A stretch of DNA of 64,000 nucleotides, taken from the NCBI GenBank assembly GCA_938045805.1, contig CALIBL010000067.1:1-64000 (forward strand), written 5' to 3'. The stretch comes from an uncultured Rubripirellula sp. (GTDB lineage: Bacteria; Planctomycetota; Planctomycetia; Pirellulales; Pirellulaceae). A model generated the notes under the pieces. The model saw only the letters and a program-made list of their open reading frames with translations. It had not been told where the DNA came from and did not search any database. Shown here piece by piece: positions 27,987 to 38,300 of this stretch. Every line of letters starts with the position of its first letter. Position 1 is the first letter of the stretch. A program made the translations under genes and the position numbers.

Positions 27987-29441
27987 TCAATACCTGAGGC
28001 TTCCCGAGACGAAAAGGTAGATCACAAAAACACACAGACCGACGGGAAGGAGTATGGCACTAAGGATTCCAGTGGAGTCCATCAAGTTGAGGAAAAGCCC
28101 GCCAAAGATTAGCAGGCCAAACGTGATCGCTGCCCCTTTAACGCAACCACCAGAATCTACCTTGCTCATGCCGCTTGCAGCGGCCAACTGATCATTGACG
28201 CGTCCTCTGACGTCGTCGGCTGATTTCCCCTGTAATATTTCTCCGGTGTATGGATTCCGTTCAGGTTCAATTCCGACCTCTGACTCGGTCGCGTTGATCA
28301 AATCACCATCGTCGACCGCCAGGACATCCTGAACATCCAGCACTTCATCTTCGATTTCGAGCGACTTCAGCAACTCGCCAGCTGCATTCGAATCGGTACC
28401 AAGAGTCTCATCATCATTTTTATCGCCTTTTGCATCCGACACCGTTGTTGTCTTGGGGCCGATGGCAAAAATGGCCAGCAGTGGAACCCAACCAAGTAGC
28501 ACCATCGTCAAGCAGAGCATTCCGAGGGGGCTTATATAACTGTGCTCACCTCGATAGCGTGAAGCGGCCAGCCGCGCCGAGGGGCGTTCCTCAGCTACCA
28601 CCACCAAGTAGAACCAAAATATTTCCCAACCGATGATCGCCAACACCCCTACCATCGGCCGAATTTCTACCCAAAAAGAGATTAACGCATCGTTGAGAGT
28701 CGTCTTACTACCTTTCGCGTCCATTACCGAACGCTCGCTGCTTGAGGTCGCATTTCCACCTTCGGATTCTTGGGCGGCACCTGCTTTCGCTGATTCCATC
28801 GGAGTCACCGAGCTGGCTCCCGTTCCCGTGGAATTTTCTCGCAAGGCATCTCGAATGGCCTGGCGATTGATCGTTTTCAGAAAGGCATAGACAAAGGGAA
28901 CCAGTCCACCGATTGCGATGCCAAGGTAAAGATTCGACAGAGTGCTTGAGTGAACTTGCCCCCTGAGTTTCATATCTTCGTTCAGCAGCCACAGATTGCA
29001 CCAGTAAACAAGCCATCCAACCGCACCGGCGGCGCTCAACCAGGGAATGATCCAAATCCATTTCGGTGGTTCAGACAACTCATCGTTATCCTGAGGATTG
29101 ATACCGCTGTCCTCTGTGCTGGAAGCTGCTACCCCTCGAGATTCAGGAAGTTCTCGGGGCAAATCGGCGAGATGCGAGGTAGCAACCGGGGAAACTTCAG
29201 CCGAAATGTTGACCTGCTCAGCAGTCACACTCGGTGAATCGGCACTTGTCGATGAAGCTGATTGGTTTTTGCCGCGGGCCTTTGCACTGGCAACGTCGGC
29301 TTGTTCCCCGTTGCCATTATTCGCACCAACTTCTTGAGACTTAAGATCCTCTGGCGGTGGAGCAGCTCCGCAGTTGTCGCACTTCGGCTTGCCAAAAAAA
29401 CCCGACTTGATCCGTCCGAAACCGCACTGTTTGCACTCCAT
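27987..29441 (-). CDS. Zinc-ribbon membrane protein, function unknown
   Basis: A 484-residue protein of no recognised family. Its N-terminus is a four-cysteine zinc-ribbon (CKQCG and CDNCG about 20 residues apart). A long polar, Ser/Ala/Glu-rich and probably disordered segment (about 30-120) follows. Then come two membrane helices (about 125-150 and 170-190), a second disordered stretch, two more helices (about 265-345), an acidic disordered segment, and a hydrophobic C-terminus with two helices ending near residue 484. The GTG at 29447 lies two codons upstream; I prefer the ATG at 29441. The cytoplasmic ribbon and alternating disordered linkers suggest a membrane-anchored regulator or scaffold, but this is inference. 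Confidence 0.7.
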   Translation of the reverse strand: MECKQCGFGRIKSGFFGKPKCDNCGAAPPPEDLKSQEVGANNGNGEQADVASAKARGKNQSASSTSADSPSVTAEQVNISAEVSPVATSHLADLPRELPESRGVAASSTEDSGINPQDNDELSEPPKWIWIIPWLSAAGAVGWLVYWCNLWLLNEDMKLRGQVHSSTLSNLYLGIAIGGLVPFVYAFLKTINRQAIRDALRENSTGTGASSVTPMESAKAGAAQESEGGNATSSSERSVMDAKGSKTTLNDALISFWVEIRPMVGVLAIIGWEIFWFYLVVVAEERPSARLAASRYRGEHSYISPLGMLCLTMVLLGWVPLLAIFAIGPKTTTVSDAKGDKNDDETLGTDSNAAGELLKSLEIEDEVLDVQDVLAVDDGDLINATESEVGIEPERNPYTGEILQGKSADDVRGRVNDQLAAASGMSKVDSGGCVKGAAITFGLLIFGGLFLNLMDSTGILSAILLPVGLCVFVIYLFVSGSLRY

Positions 29442-29709
29442 ATCCACTCAAATCCCCGTGAGGCTGATAGACCCATCCAATCTCATGTCAGTACATCCAG
29501 TAAGGCCAGAACGGCCCAGTTGAATCCATTAAACATCGAAAACTCCCGCCGGATCCTAACAGTTTGCGTATCGTCATTCCACACCTTCAACACACCAAGC
29601 CTGTTACGGCTACAAAACACAATCCCCCCTCTTTCCATTACACTATCGATCAAAATCACCTTGTGAACCTTAACTAGAAGCCCCTCAACGGAAACAGAAA
29701 TCAGAGCCC

Positions 29710-31512
29710 ATGAAGTCATCACTTCAGTTCATCGGTCAACAACTTGTCGTGCTCATTTGCCTCTTGGGATTACAAGTCGGCAGCATCCAAGCGGATACCA
29801 ACTCCAAGCCAAACGTCGTCATTGTCATCACAGATGACCAAGGCTACGGCGATCTATCTTGTCACGGTAATCCGATCCTCAAGACTCCGCACCTCGATGA
29901 ACTCTATTCTGAAGCAGTTCGCCTCAAGGACTACCACGTCGCCCCGACCTGCTCACCGACTCGGTCAGGCTTCCTGACCGGTCACTGGACCAACCGCACC
30001 GGCGTGTGGCACACCATTATGGGGCGATCGATGCTTCGAGAGAACGAAGTAACAATGGGTCAGATTTTTAAGGACAACGGCTACGCTACAGGAATGTTTG
30101 GCAAGTGGCACTTGGGTGACAACTATCCCTACCGCCCCGAAGACCGTGGATACACTGAAGTGCTTCGCCACGGTGGTGGTGGAGTCGGCCAAACTCCAGA
30201 CTACTGGGACAACGCCTACTTTGACGGAAGCTACTGGCACAACGGTACTCCAGAAGCGGTGAAAGGATTCTGCACCGATGTGTTTTTTGATTACGCAAAG
30301 CGATTCGTCAAAGAGCAGAAATCAAAGGGACAACCTTTCCTCGCATACATCGCCACCAACGCCCCTCACGGGCCGATGCATGCCCCAGAAGAGTCAAGCA
30401 AGCCTTATCAAGACCAGAACGTCAACCTTGCCAACTTCTTCGGGATGATCGCGAACATTGATGACAACGTCGGCGCTTTCCGCGCGTTCTTGGACGACGA
30501 GGGACTGACGGACAACACGATCTTCATCTTTACTACCGATAATGGCACATCATCCGGAGCCGGTGTCTTCAACGATGGAATGCGTGGCAAAAAAGGCAGC
30601 CAGTATGACGGCGGCCATCGCGTGCCACTGTTCATGCATTGGCCAGACGGAAAACTGACTGGAGGGTATGACGTGGAGCCCATTACCTCTTATGTGGATG
30701 TGGTTCCAACACTCATCGACCTCTGCCACCTCGAATCACCAAGCAATGTAAAGTTTGATGGGGTCAGCATTGCACCACTATTAGGTGGCAAGACACCAAG
30801 TGACTGGCCGGATCGAATGCTGGTGACCGATTCGCAACGAGTCAAGGATCCGATCAAATGGAAATCGAGTGCGGTGATGACCAATCAATGGAGATTGATC
30901 GATGGCAAAGAACTGTACGCGATCAAGGAAGATCCCGGACAAAGCAACAATGTTGCGGACAAACACCCGAAAGTTTTCAATCGGATGCGCAACTTTTACG
31001 AATCCTGGTGGGCCGAACTCGAGCCAAGTTTCTCCAACGCCACCGCAATCTACCTAGGCCATCCCAACGATAACCCAGCAAGATTGACAAGTCATGACTG
31101 GATCACCACCGGTTCAACCCCTTGGAATCAGTCTCACATTCGTCGCGCCTTAGCCGGCAAAGGAAACACAGGATTCTGGAACGTGAATGTTCACGAGGCT
31201 GGACGCTACGAGATTCGACTTCGCCGCTGGCCCGAAGAAGCAGACCTTCCCATCAACGCTTCGCTGCCACCTGGGAACAGCGTTCCCGGCGCCAAAGCGT
31301 ACCGGACCACCCCCGGTGCGATGATTAATCCGAATCAAGCGAAGCTGTCCATTGGAAACGTCGAAGCGGAAAAAGAGGTCAAAGAGGGTGACAGAGAAGT
31401 GGTCTTCGAAGTCACGCTACCCGCCGGCAAGACCAGAATGTCCGCACTATTCACGGCAGCCGATGGCCAGCAACATGGTGCGTACTATGCCTACGTGACC
31501 AAGAAAGAATAA
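29710..31512 (+). CDS. Arylsulfatase, formylglycine-dependent (S1 family)
   Basis: A 600-residue secreted type I sulfatase. A signal peptide ends near residue 28 (GSIQADT). The metal-binding ITDDQGYGD lies near residues 40-48. The catalytic motif CSPTRSG begins at Cys81, the residue converted to formylglycine by the sulfatase-modifying enzyme. MFGKWHLG, NAPHGPMHAP, FTTDNGTSSG and GGHRVPLFMHWP complete the active site. A C-terminal domain of about 140 residues after the core is typical of planctomycete enzymes. The downstream dioxygenase-like ATG is one base after this stop, so they are co-transcribed. The enzyme should remove sulfate esters from a glycan; which one is not visible. Confidence 0.96.
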   Translation: MKSSLQFIGQQLVVLICLLGLQVGSIQADTNSKPNVVIVITDDQGYGDLSCHGNPILKTPHLDELYSEAVRLKDYHVAPTCSPTRSGFLTGHWTNRTGVWHTIMGRSMLRENEVTMGQIFKDNGYATGMFGKWHLGDNYPYRPEDRGYTEVLRHGGGGVGQTPDYWDNAYFDGSYWHNGTPEAVKGFCTDVFFDYAKRFVKEQKSKGQPFLAYIATNAPHGPMHAPEESSKPYQDQNVNLANFFGMIANIDDNVGAFRAFLDDEGLTDNTIFIFTTDNGTSSGAGVFNDGMRGKKGSQYDGGHRVPLFMHWPDGKLTGGYDVEPITSYVDVVPTLIDLCHLESPSNVKFDGVSIAPLLGGKTPSDWPDRMLVTDSQRVKDPIKWKSSAVMTNQWRLIDGKELYAIKEDPGQSNNVADKHPKVFNRMRNFYESWWAELEPSFSNATAIYLGHPNDNPARLTSHDWITTGSTPWNQSHIRRALAGKGNTGFWNVNVHEAGRYEIRLRRWPEEADLPINASLPPGNSVPGAKAYRTTPGAMINPNQAKLSIGNVEAEKEVKEGDREVVFEVTLPAGKTRMSALFTAADGQQHGAYYAYVTKKE

Positions 31513-31513
31513 C

Positions 31514-32344
31514 ATGATCGACGCAAAGCTTCTGTCTGATTATCACGCTTTTGGCTACCTGCTACTGCGTGCGTTTTTTAGCAAAGAAGAAGTCGATCTG
31601 CTTCGAGAAACGGCAAAGCGAGATAAAGCTCTTGACCAGCATTCCTTTGGCCGCAAGGACGGAGAAGGGGGAACGGTAAGACTTTCGCTTTGGAATCATC
31701 CGGGGCAAGGGATCTACGGAACGTTTGCCCGCTGCCATCGAATGGTTGACGCCGCTGAAAAATTGCTCGCAGATGAACCCTACCACTACCATTCCAAGAT
31801 GATCATGAAGGACGCCCGTGTTGGCGGTGCGTGGGCATGGCATCAAGATTATGGGTATTGGTATCAGAATGGTGTGCTAACACCTAATTTAGTCAGTGCA
31901 TTCATCGCGGTTGATCCAGCAACGACCCAAAATGGTTGCCTGCAAGTGATCAAAGGCTCTCATCACTGCGGAAGGATCGAACATGTACTCACAGGTGATC
32001 AGGCAGGAGCCGACCCCGAGCGAGTCGACGCGATCATGAACCGCATGGAACACCAATCGATTGAGATGGACTCCGGTGATGTCCTCTTCTTCCATAGCAA
32101 CCTACTTCATCGCAGTGACCGCAATCGCTCCGAGAATCCCCGCTGGTCGATGATTTGCTGCTACAACGCGAAGTCGAACGATCCCTACGTGGATTCACAT
32201 CACCCGAGGTACACACCTCTTACACGATGCGAAGACTCAGACATTCTCGCCGTAGGTAAACAACAGTTAAATCAGTCGGGTGGTGCAAGCGATTTTTTAG
32301 ATCCCGATCGTGATTCCAGCGCCACATCACTGCGTGACGAATGA
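31514..32344 (+). CDS. Phytanoyl-CoA dioxygenase (PhyH)-like Fe(II)/2-oxoglutarate enzyme
   Basis: A 276-residue PhyH-superfamily oxygenase. The iron site is visible as HQD in AWHQDYGYW and a distal His in NLLHRSDRN, and the following Arg of RNRSENPRWS could bind 2-oxoglutarate. YLLLRAFFSKEEV at the N-terminus and GCLQVIKGSHHCG in the middle are family-typical. No signal peptide is present, so it is cytoplasmic. It is tightly coupled to the sulfatase and followed after 123 bases by a Gfo/Idh oxidoreductase. In planctomycetes such clusters usually serve sugar or methylated/sulfated glycan degradation; oxidative demethylation or hydroxylation of a sugar derivative is plausible but unproven. Confidence 0.88.
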   Translation: MIDAKLLSDYHAFGYLLLRAFFSKEEVDLLRETAKRDKALDQHSFGRKDGEGGTVRLSLWNHPGQGIYGTFARCHRMVDAAEKLLADEPYHYHSKMIMKDARVGGAWAWHQDYGYWYQNGVLTPNLVSAFIAVDPATTQNGCLQVIKGSHHCGRIEHVLTGDQAGADPERVDAIMNRMEHQSIEMDSGDVLFFHSNLLHRSDRNRSENPRWSMICCYNAKSNDPYVDSHHPRYTPLTRCEDSDILAVGKQQLNQSGGASDFLDPDRDSSATSLRDE

Positions 32345-32467
32345 AGTATTCCTCCTCAACTCTACCACACCTCATTGGCACAGGCATCGTGATCGTCACA
32401 CCAAACCCAATGCTGCAACGGCGCCTTGCAGCATCCCAAAACGCAGCGGCTAGGAACCTTTAGTCAA

Positions 32468-33589
32468 ATGATATCCGCCGAAGATCTCATCCATTCTGCA
32501 TGCACCTTACCTCTTCCGCAGGATCGAAGTGTAGCGGTCGGCTGCATTGGTACGGGTTTCATCATGGATGACTGCCATCTTCCCGCGTACCGAGATGCCA
32601 GCCTGAATGTCCACGGTATCGCCGGTCGAGATTTTTCGAAAACAAAGCAAGTCGCACAGCGACATCACATCGAAAAAGCCTACCAAGACTACCTACAACT
32701 TTTGGATGACCCTGAAATTGAGGTGGTGGACATTGCGGTTCCGCCCAATGCACAGGTCGGTGTGATCCGTGAGGCGGTTAAGCGAAGGCACATTAGGGGA
32801 ATCCTCGCACAAAAACCTCTCGGTAGTGACCTCGCCGAGGCACAAGAGATTGTCAGGCTTTGCCTTGATCGCGACATCACGCTAGCGGTCAATCAAAACA
32901 TGCGTTTCGACCAATCCATCCGAGCCGCGAAAAGCCTGATCCAAGCACAGCCTGATCGCACTTCCGTGATTGGAAATCCTGTTCTAGCAACCATTGATAT
33001 GCGAGCCATTCCGCATTGGATGCCTTGGCAGCAGGAGCAGGGCTGGTTGACCTGCCGCATCATGTCCATCCACCATCTCGATACCATGCGTTACTGGTTT
33101 GGAAACCCAGCTCGTGTCTACGCCAGTTTCACCAAGGACCCACGAACTGCTTTCGAACACATCGACGGCATCGGACTTTACATTCTGGAGTATGATTGCG
33201 GATTGCGTTGTCAGATCTGCGATGACGTTTGGACTGGACCTGCGCGAGAAGGGAGTGGTTCAGACATTGGAATCCACTGGCGAATCGAAGGGACCAATGG
33301 CCTCGCTAGAGGGACTATCGGCTGGCCTTCGTACCCACAACGCACTCCAAGCACAATCGACTATACCTCCATTGGTCACCAAGATTGGATCCGGCCACGT
33401 TGGGACCAAGTTTGGTTCCCGGATGCGTTTATCGGTCCAATGGCTGACCTGCTGATTTCAATGGAAGAAAAACAGACGCCGAGCATCAGTGGACTGGACA
33501 ACCTACACACGATGGCCTTGGTCGACGCTTGCTACAAATCAGCCCAAGAAAGAAAGGCAATTGAACTGCCCACTGGTAATCTTGTCTAA
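32468..33589 (+). CDS. Gfo/Idh/MocA-family NAD(P)-dependent oxidoreductase
   Basis: A 373-residue oxidoreductase. The Rossmann motif [18 protein letters not shown] near the N-terminus, [13 protein letters not shown] and the AQKPLG segment (in place of the usual EKP, with the Lys retained) identify the family. The C-terminal domain includes [15 protein letters not shown] with the usual His pair. The frame begins with a TTG at 32426; the ATG at 32468 is preferred because it starts just before the conserved N-terminus. Substrates in the family are sugars, inositols or sugar acids. The neighbours (sulfatase, PhyH) suggest the last step of a sugar-derivative pathway. The stop overlaps that of the convergent zinc-ribbon/TerB gene. 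Confidence 0.9.
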   Translation: MISAEDLIHSACTLPLPQDRSVAVGCIGTGFIMDDCHLPAYRDASLNVHGIAGRDFSKTKQVAQRHHIEKAYQDYLQLLDDPEIEVVDIAVPPNAQVGVIREAVKRRHIRGILAQKPLGSDLAEAQEIVRLCLDRDITLAVNQNMRFDQSIRAAKSLIQAQPDRTSVIGNPVLATIDMRAIPHWMPWQQEQGWLTCRIMSIHHLDTMRYWFGNPARVYASFTKDPRTAFEHIDGIGLYILEYDCGLRCQICDDVWTGPAREGSGSDIGIHWRIEGTNGLARGTIGWPSYPQRTPSTIDYTSIGHQDWIRPRWDQVWFPDAFIGPMADLLISMEEKQTPSISGLDNLHTMALVDACYKSAQERKAIELPTGNLV

Positions 33590-34224
33590 ATCAATGATCC
33601 ATCTTCCCATTGGAGACAGTCTTGAATCAGTGCTTCAAAATCCGCCTCGCTGACTCCCGCCCGTTGGCGCATCCACAGCAATAGCCGAGTCCTCTCCTCA
33701 CCCATCTCCCGACGAAGCGATCCCGCCATAAAAAGAGCTTGTATCGCTAACGCCTGCTGCTCGGAATTCCAACGCTGAAAAACACTCTCTAGATAATTAT
33801 TAACCGGTATCTCCGTCTGCTCCGCTAAAGAACAGAGTCGTCCGAGCTCTTCGCGACCGATCGTTCGTCCAAAAATCCTCGAGGCAAGTTTTCCCAGTGG
33901 TCCAACCTCGTCAACTTCCATGTAGCCATCGACCAACACAAAGAGCACCATCGCACGAAAAATTTCGTGCTGAGCCTGTTCATCCTCGACCTTGCTAACC
34001 GCCATGGAACTCAAATGCAGCACCGATGGATCCCAGTTGCCGCGACACGAGTCACACCGAATCGTCAACTCCACCGAACCAATGGGAACCACCGGAATCA
34101 AGTAAAGCGTTAGCCAAGGGCGTTTGGCGCGAAGACGGTAATTCTGGTGCGATTGACACGAGGGACAGTGAAACTCACCCCGTTCACGCGTCCTCGAAAC
34201 ATTGATCGTCCCGATAAAGATCAC
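33586..34224 (-). CDS. Zinc-ribbon plus TerB-like domain protein
   Basis: A 212-residue cytoplasmic protein. The N-terminus has a CPSC...CDSC zinc-ribbon (FHCPSCQ near residue 18, CDSCRG near 56) wrapping a hydrophobic strand pair ([10 protein letters not shown]). The C-terminal 120 residues are helical and acidic, with [22 protein letters not shown], which fits a TerB/DUF533-like metal-binding domain linked to envelope stress and tellurite responses. The start is GTG at 34224, matching the usual opening of this arrangement. Its stop overlaps the stop of the convergent Gfo/Idh gene. The function is uncertain; it may be a membrane-stress sensor or scaffold. csrA lies divergently, 251 bases away. 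Confidence 0.75.
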   Translation of the reverse strand: MIFIGTINVSRTRERGEFHCPSCQSHQNYRLRAKRPWLTLYLIPVVPIGSVELTIRCDSCRGNWDPSVLHLSSMAVSKVEDEQAQHEIFRAMVLFVLVDGYMEVDEVGPLGKLASRIFGRTIGREELGRLCSLAEQTEIPVNNYLESVFQRWNSEQQALAIQALFMAGSLRREMGEERTRLLLWMRQRAGVSEADFEALIQDCLQWEDGSLI

Positions 34225-34475
34225 CTAGTTGCTCCCATCACTAGCATCGTTTCCTCAAGTCGCTCCCCGCTCCAACGACACGGTGCCATATCAATCGGCA
34301 CGACCGTTACCTACGGACGCAAGGCTGTGGTCACTAACTCTCGAACCATCAGTGGTCGATACCTCTTTTAACACCCGAGATCAAATATCATCAGACAATT
34401 TGTTGATCCCCTCGGGTCGTCTCATCCATCTTAGAGTTTACCCACCTTGTCCAACACGATCCGCCCGAGCCAGTC

Positions 34476-34700
34476 ATGTTAGTTCTATCCCGCCACCGCG
34501 ATGAAAGCATCATGATCGGTGACGATGTCGTCATCACCATTGTGGACATCCGCGGAGACAAGGTTCGCCTGGGCATTAAAGCACCCCAAGAAATTCCGGT
34601 GCATCGTGAAGAGGTCTTCGACGCGATTAAGCGAGCGACCCCAGACAAAAATGAAGAGGCCTCTCAAGCGACCAAAGAGGTCGGCCAAAGCGTTCAGTAG
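34476..34700 (+). CDS. csrA: Carbon storage regulator CsrA
   Basis: A 74-residue CsrA/RsmA post-transcriptional regulator. The core [17 protein letters not shown], the beta strands [17 protein letters not shown] and the conserved [13 protein letters not shown] include the RNA-contacting residues (L4, R6, the VHREE helix). It binds GGA motifs in mRNA leaders and dimerises. The C-terminal 15 residues ([15 protein letters not shown]) are a charged tail longer than in Escherichia coli. No FliW or flagellar gene and no csrB-type RNA is adjacent. The target RNAs cannot be determined, but its presence predicts leader-level control elsewhere in the genome. Confidence 0.95.
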   Translation: MLVLSRHRDESIMIGDDVVITIVDIRGDKVRLGIKAPQEIPVHREEVFDAIKRATPDKNEEASQATKEVGQSVQ

Positions 34701-35384
34701 CCCCATCGCGAGCTGAACGCTGGCAAAAACATAATCGCGCGCGAACGGGCGGAAAAACTTCCAACCCGCAGCCATATCCGCTTGCTTCTCGCAACGCCGA
34801 ACCCACGAGGGACGCCGGCTAACCCACAGCCGAGCCTCAAACAAGCACTAAGTCAGGCTCCACCTCGCGGCATTTGCTATCAACTGCCTTTTCTGACTTT
34901 CGTCGAGGACTCACTCGCGAGCGACCGGCTAAATGCCGATAACAGGGTCGGTGTGCGTTGCGACCGTGACAATCGTTACCAACGGAATCGACCCAATGAT
35001 GTTGATTCCGCTATTTAATTTGTCTCCTGAGACACGACGATTTGGCACGAAAATCGCATCACATCGCATTCACAGATTCTAATCGACTCAAATGCATCGA
35101 AGCGGTGCAGCGACATGAAACAGGTGTAGCATTTTGCAACACCCGAGTCATGGTCTCGGTGGAGGACGAATCGAGTTTGCTTGTTTTTTCATGGAGAATC
35201 ATGGCGTTTGCAAATAGACTCTAGGATCGAGTCTGTTTCGACTCCCAGATGATTCAACACCGGAAAAGCCGGCTAAAAATGAGTCACACGCCTCACGGGT
35301 TCACACAAAGCCGGTGGGAAACGTGAAATTACGAGCGATTTCCCAACAGCGCATTCGCGTTCACAGATAAGCGGAGAAACTTCC
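34701..35384. other. Long noncoding region before the 1403-residue gene
   Basis: A 684-base stretch between csrA and the large VWA-like gene. Short open frames occur (one of 60 codons at 35042-35224), but none has a domain or a good ribosome site. A GGAG ribosome site sits eight bases before the ATG at 35385. No transcript features (hairpin plus T-run, riboswitch core, tRNA) were recognised. A long leader or small RNA remains possible. Confidence 0.4.
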
Positions 35385-38300
35385 ATGGGATTGCGACACG
35401 TCGCACGCACCGCAAAACGAGCGGCCCTTTTTTCATTGATTGCCACATTCAGCACTCCAGCGATCGATCTGCATGCTGCAGAGATCATGGATTCGGCCAG
35501 TGCTCGAATTGCCACCTACCAGACCGAAGAAGGCGAAAGCTTTTTCGCGGTCGCCCTACAGCCGTCTGCTGACGAAGCGATTCTTGAGTCGGTGCGATCC
35601 CAACCCGCGGATATCGTTGTCATCGTTGACACGTCCGCAACTCAGGTCGGGGAATTTCGCAAAGATTCAATTTCCGCACTTGATTCGATCATCAACCGCC
35701 TGCGTAGTGAAGATCGGATCCGCGTTTACGCCGCTGACGTGATGACCAGCGAATTGACGGAAGGATTTGTTTCCTCGGGCGAGGCCGCTTCGAGCATCGA
35801 CGCTCTATCTCAGCGACTACCACTCGGTAACACCAACCTGATGGATGCGATTGAGACAGCGAAGGGTAACTTCGCTACAAGCAAATCCAATCGCACTCGA
35901 TCGATCGTCTACATCGGTGACGGCACAGCAATTGACACCATGGGTGATCAAGAGCGTTTCGCTGGCGTGGTGGATGGGCTGCGTGGAGACAAGATCTCGC
36001 TCCACAGTGTCGCCATCGGAGCGACTCGCAATATAGAACTGATGGGCATCCTCGCAAATCAAACCGGCGGAGTCATCGGTGTGGTGGGTGATGATGCATC
36101 CAGCGCTGCTGAAGCAATCGGAAGTCGCGTTGCAGACTCTGCCAAGATGTCAGCAATCTGGGTTCAAGAGGCCAAGCTCCCCGGTGGGATGGAATCTGTC
36201 CAAGCGGATCGTCTTCCACCTCTGCGTCTCGATCGCGATTCAATCCTTCTCGGTACCGCCGCTACGGCTACCGATAAAGGCGAACTGGAAATCATTGGGC
36301 AATCTGCTGACGACACCATCCGACTAACCTCGGTGGTAACCGTTGAAGAAAATCATCCCGACTTCGCTTTCCTACCAGGATTGGTGCGTCACTCCTCATC
36401 CAACGATGGATTGATGCTCCCCTCTGCAGGCTCGGATATGCTTCGTGAGACCGTTCGCGTGCTGTCCAATCAGGCCGACCAACTGGTTCATGCCGCCAAT
36501 ATCGCGATGCAGCAGGGAAACAAGGCGGGCGCGAAAGCGGTCGTCAAGAAAGCTCTTGAAGCCGACCCGAATAACGCGGAAGCTCAGGCCATTGACCGAA
36601 TCATGGGCAATCGTCTGATCACGCAGAATCAGCAGGTTGACGATCCGTTTGCCGCACCTGCTCCGGCTCCCGCTCAAACTGCTGACAACGAGAACCCGTT
36701 CGCTGAGCCTGCACAGGCCGCGCAAGCACCGGCACCTGCGGCTCAAGCACCCGCACCGGCACCAGCACCAGCACCAGCACCTGCCACGTCGGATGTTATC
36801 GGTGGTGACGATGACCTAACTGAGGTCCCCGGAAATCTCTTGAATCAAGTTCAGGCCCAGCGTGAGGCTCAGGAAGGTCGCTGGCGAGCAGAGGTTCGGG
36901 CTCAGCTTCGAGAAGCCAACCGCCGTCTCAGGGACTCACCGGTTGGAGTCGCGGGGAGCTTAAAAAGCCTACTTGCGAACTTGGAGGTGCTTCCAGATAT
37001 CAGCCCACAGACTCGTCAAGAACTCACCTCACAGGTGCGTGCTTCGATCCAGGTCGCGAGCCGACGAGAAGCATCGTTTTTAGAGAGTCAACGTAACCTC
37101 GAACAGGTTGCACAAGGTGCCGCTTCAGCACAACGAATGCTGCAGAATCGAGTACGCCGTGAAGCGACACTGAAGGTTCTTTCTCAGCAAATGAACGCTT
37201 TGGTGGATGAAGAGCGATACGCCGAAGCACAAAACGTTTCGGTGGACTTCGCCGAAGATGCGGGTATCACCATCACGAAGAACTCGGTCGAAGGACAACA
37301 TTTCGTCGAAGAGCCGTTGATGCTCGAGATGTACGCCCACGACAAAAAGCTTAAAGTTCTCCGAGAACGAGCCTTTGTCGATGCGATGGCCTTGGTTCTC
37401 AAATCAAACATCCCGTTTGTCGATGAACCACCAATCCAGTACCCAGATTCGGATTGGTGGCGAACCATGAGTCGTCGTCGAATCGAACGTTACGGTGCCA
37501 TTGAACTCGTTGGCGACAACGAAACGGAGCGACGCATTCAGTCAGCGTTGGGTGACGAAACCAGTTTCAGCTTTGTCGAACTGCCCCTAAGCGATGCTGT
37601 TCAACAAATCAGCGAAGCTCACGACATTCCAATTGTTGTTGACACACGAGCGTTGGAAGAAATCGGTCTTTCAGCAGAAGAACCCGTCAACATCTCACTC
37701 AAGAACGTTTCACTGCGTTCGTTCATGCGTCTGATGCTGCGTGAAAACGAGCTGACCTACATGATCAAAGACGAGGTCATGCAGATCACGACTGTTGAAG
37801 CAGCAGAGCAGAACCTTGTGACCAAAGTCTATCCCGTGGGTGACCTCGTCGTCCCAATCATGCAGCTCGGTGGCATGGGTGGCGGCATGGGCGGCGGCAT
37901 GGGCGGCGGAATGGGCGGCGGCATGGGCGGCATGGGCGGCGGAATGGGCGGCGGCATGGGCGGCATGGGCGGCGGCATGGGCGGCATGGGCGGCGGCATG
38001 GGCGGTGGCGGATTCGGCGGCGGCGGCATGCTCGCAGTCCCCGACGATGCGTCACTGAAGTCCAAGGCAGTCTCCGAAGCCACAGTTGCTGAAGCTTCGA
38101 CCGATAAGAGCCTCGTCATTCGCATCGAAGAGTCCGCGGGCCAATCTCGTCAAGAGGCATGGAATCAGTACTTCACCGACGCTGCAAAAGACAGCCCAGA
38201 AGAAGCTAGCTTGCTCGATCAGAAGCTTCGCGCCACCGTGCGATACCTTTCCGTCCGAGCTAGCAAAATGCAGGACTCTGGACAAGAAGACGCGGCAACC

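Noticed and set aside
35021-35034. A 14-base palindrome TGTCTCCTGAGACA as a possible operator
   Set aside because: Inverted repeats of this size are expected by chance several times in 64 kb, and it is far from the gene start.
35042-35224. A 60-codon frame between csrA and the giant gene
   Set aside because: Short, no ribosome site and no recognised family.
37829-38125. A long minus-strand frame with proline-rich translation
   Set aside because: It is only the reverse reading of the GGM-coding repeat in the large secreted protein.
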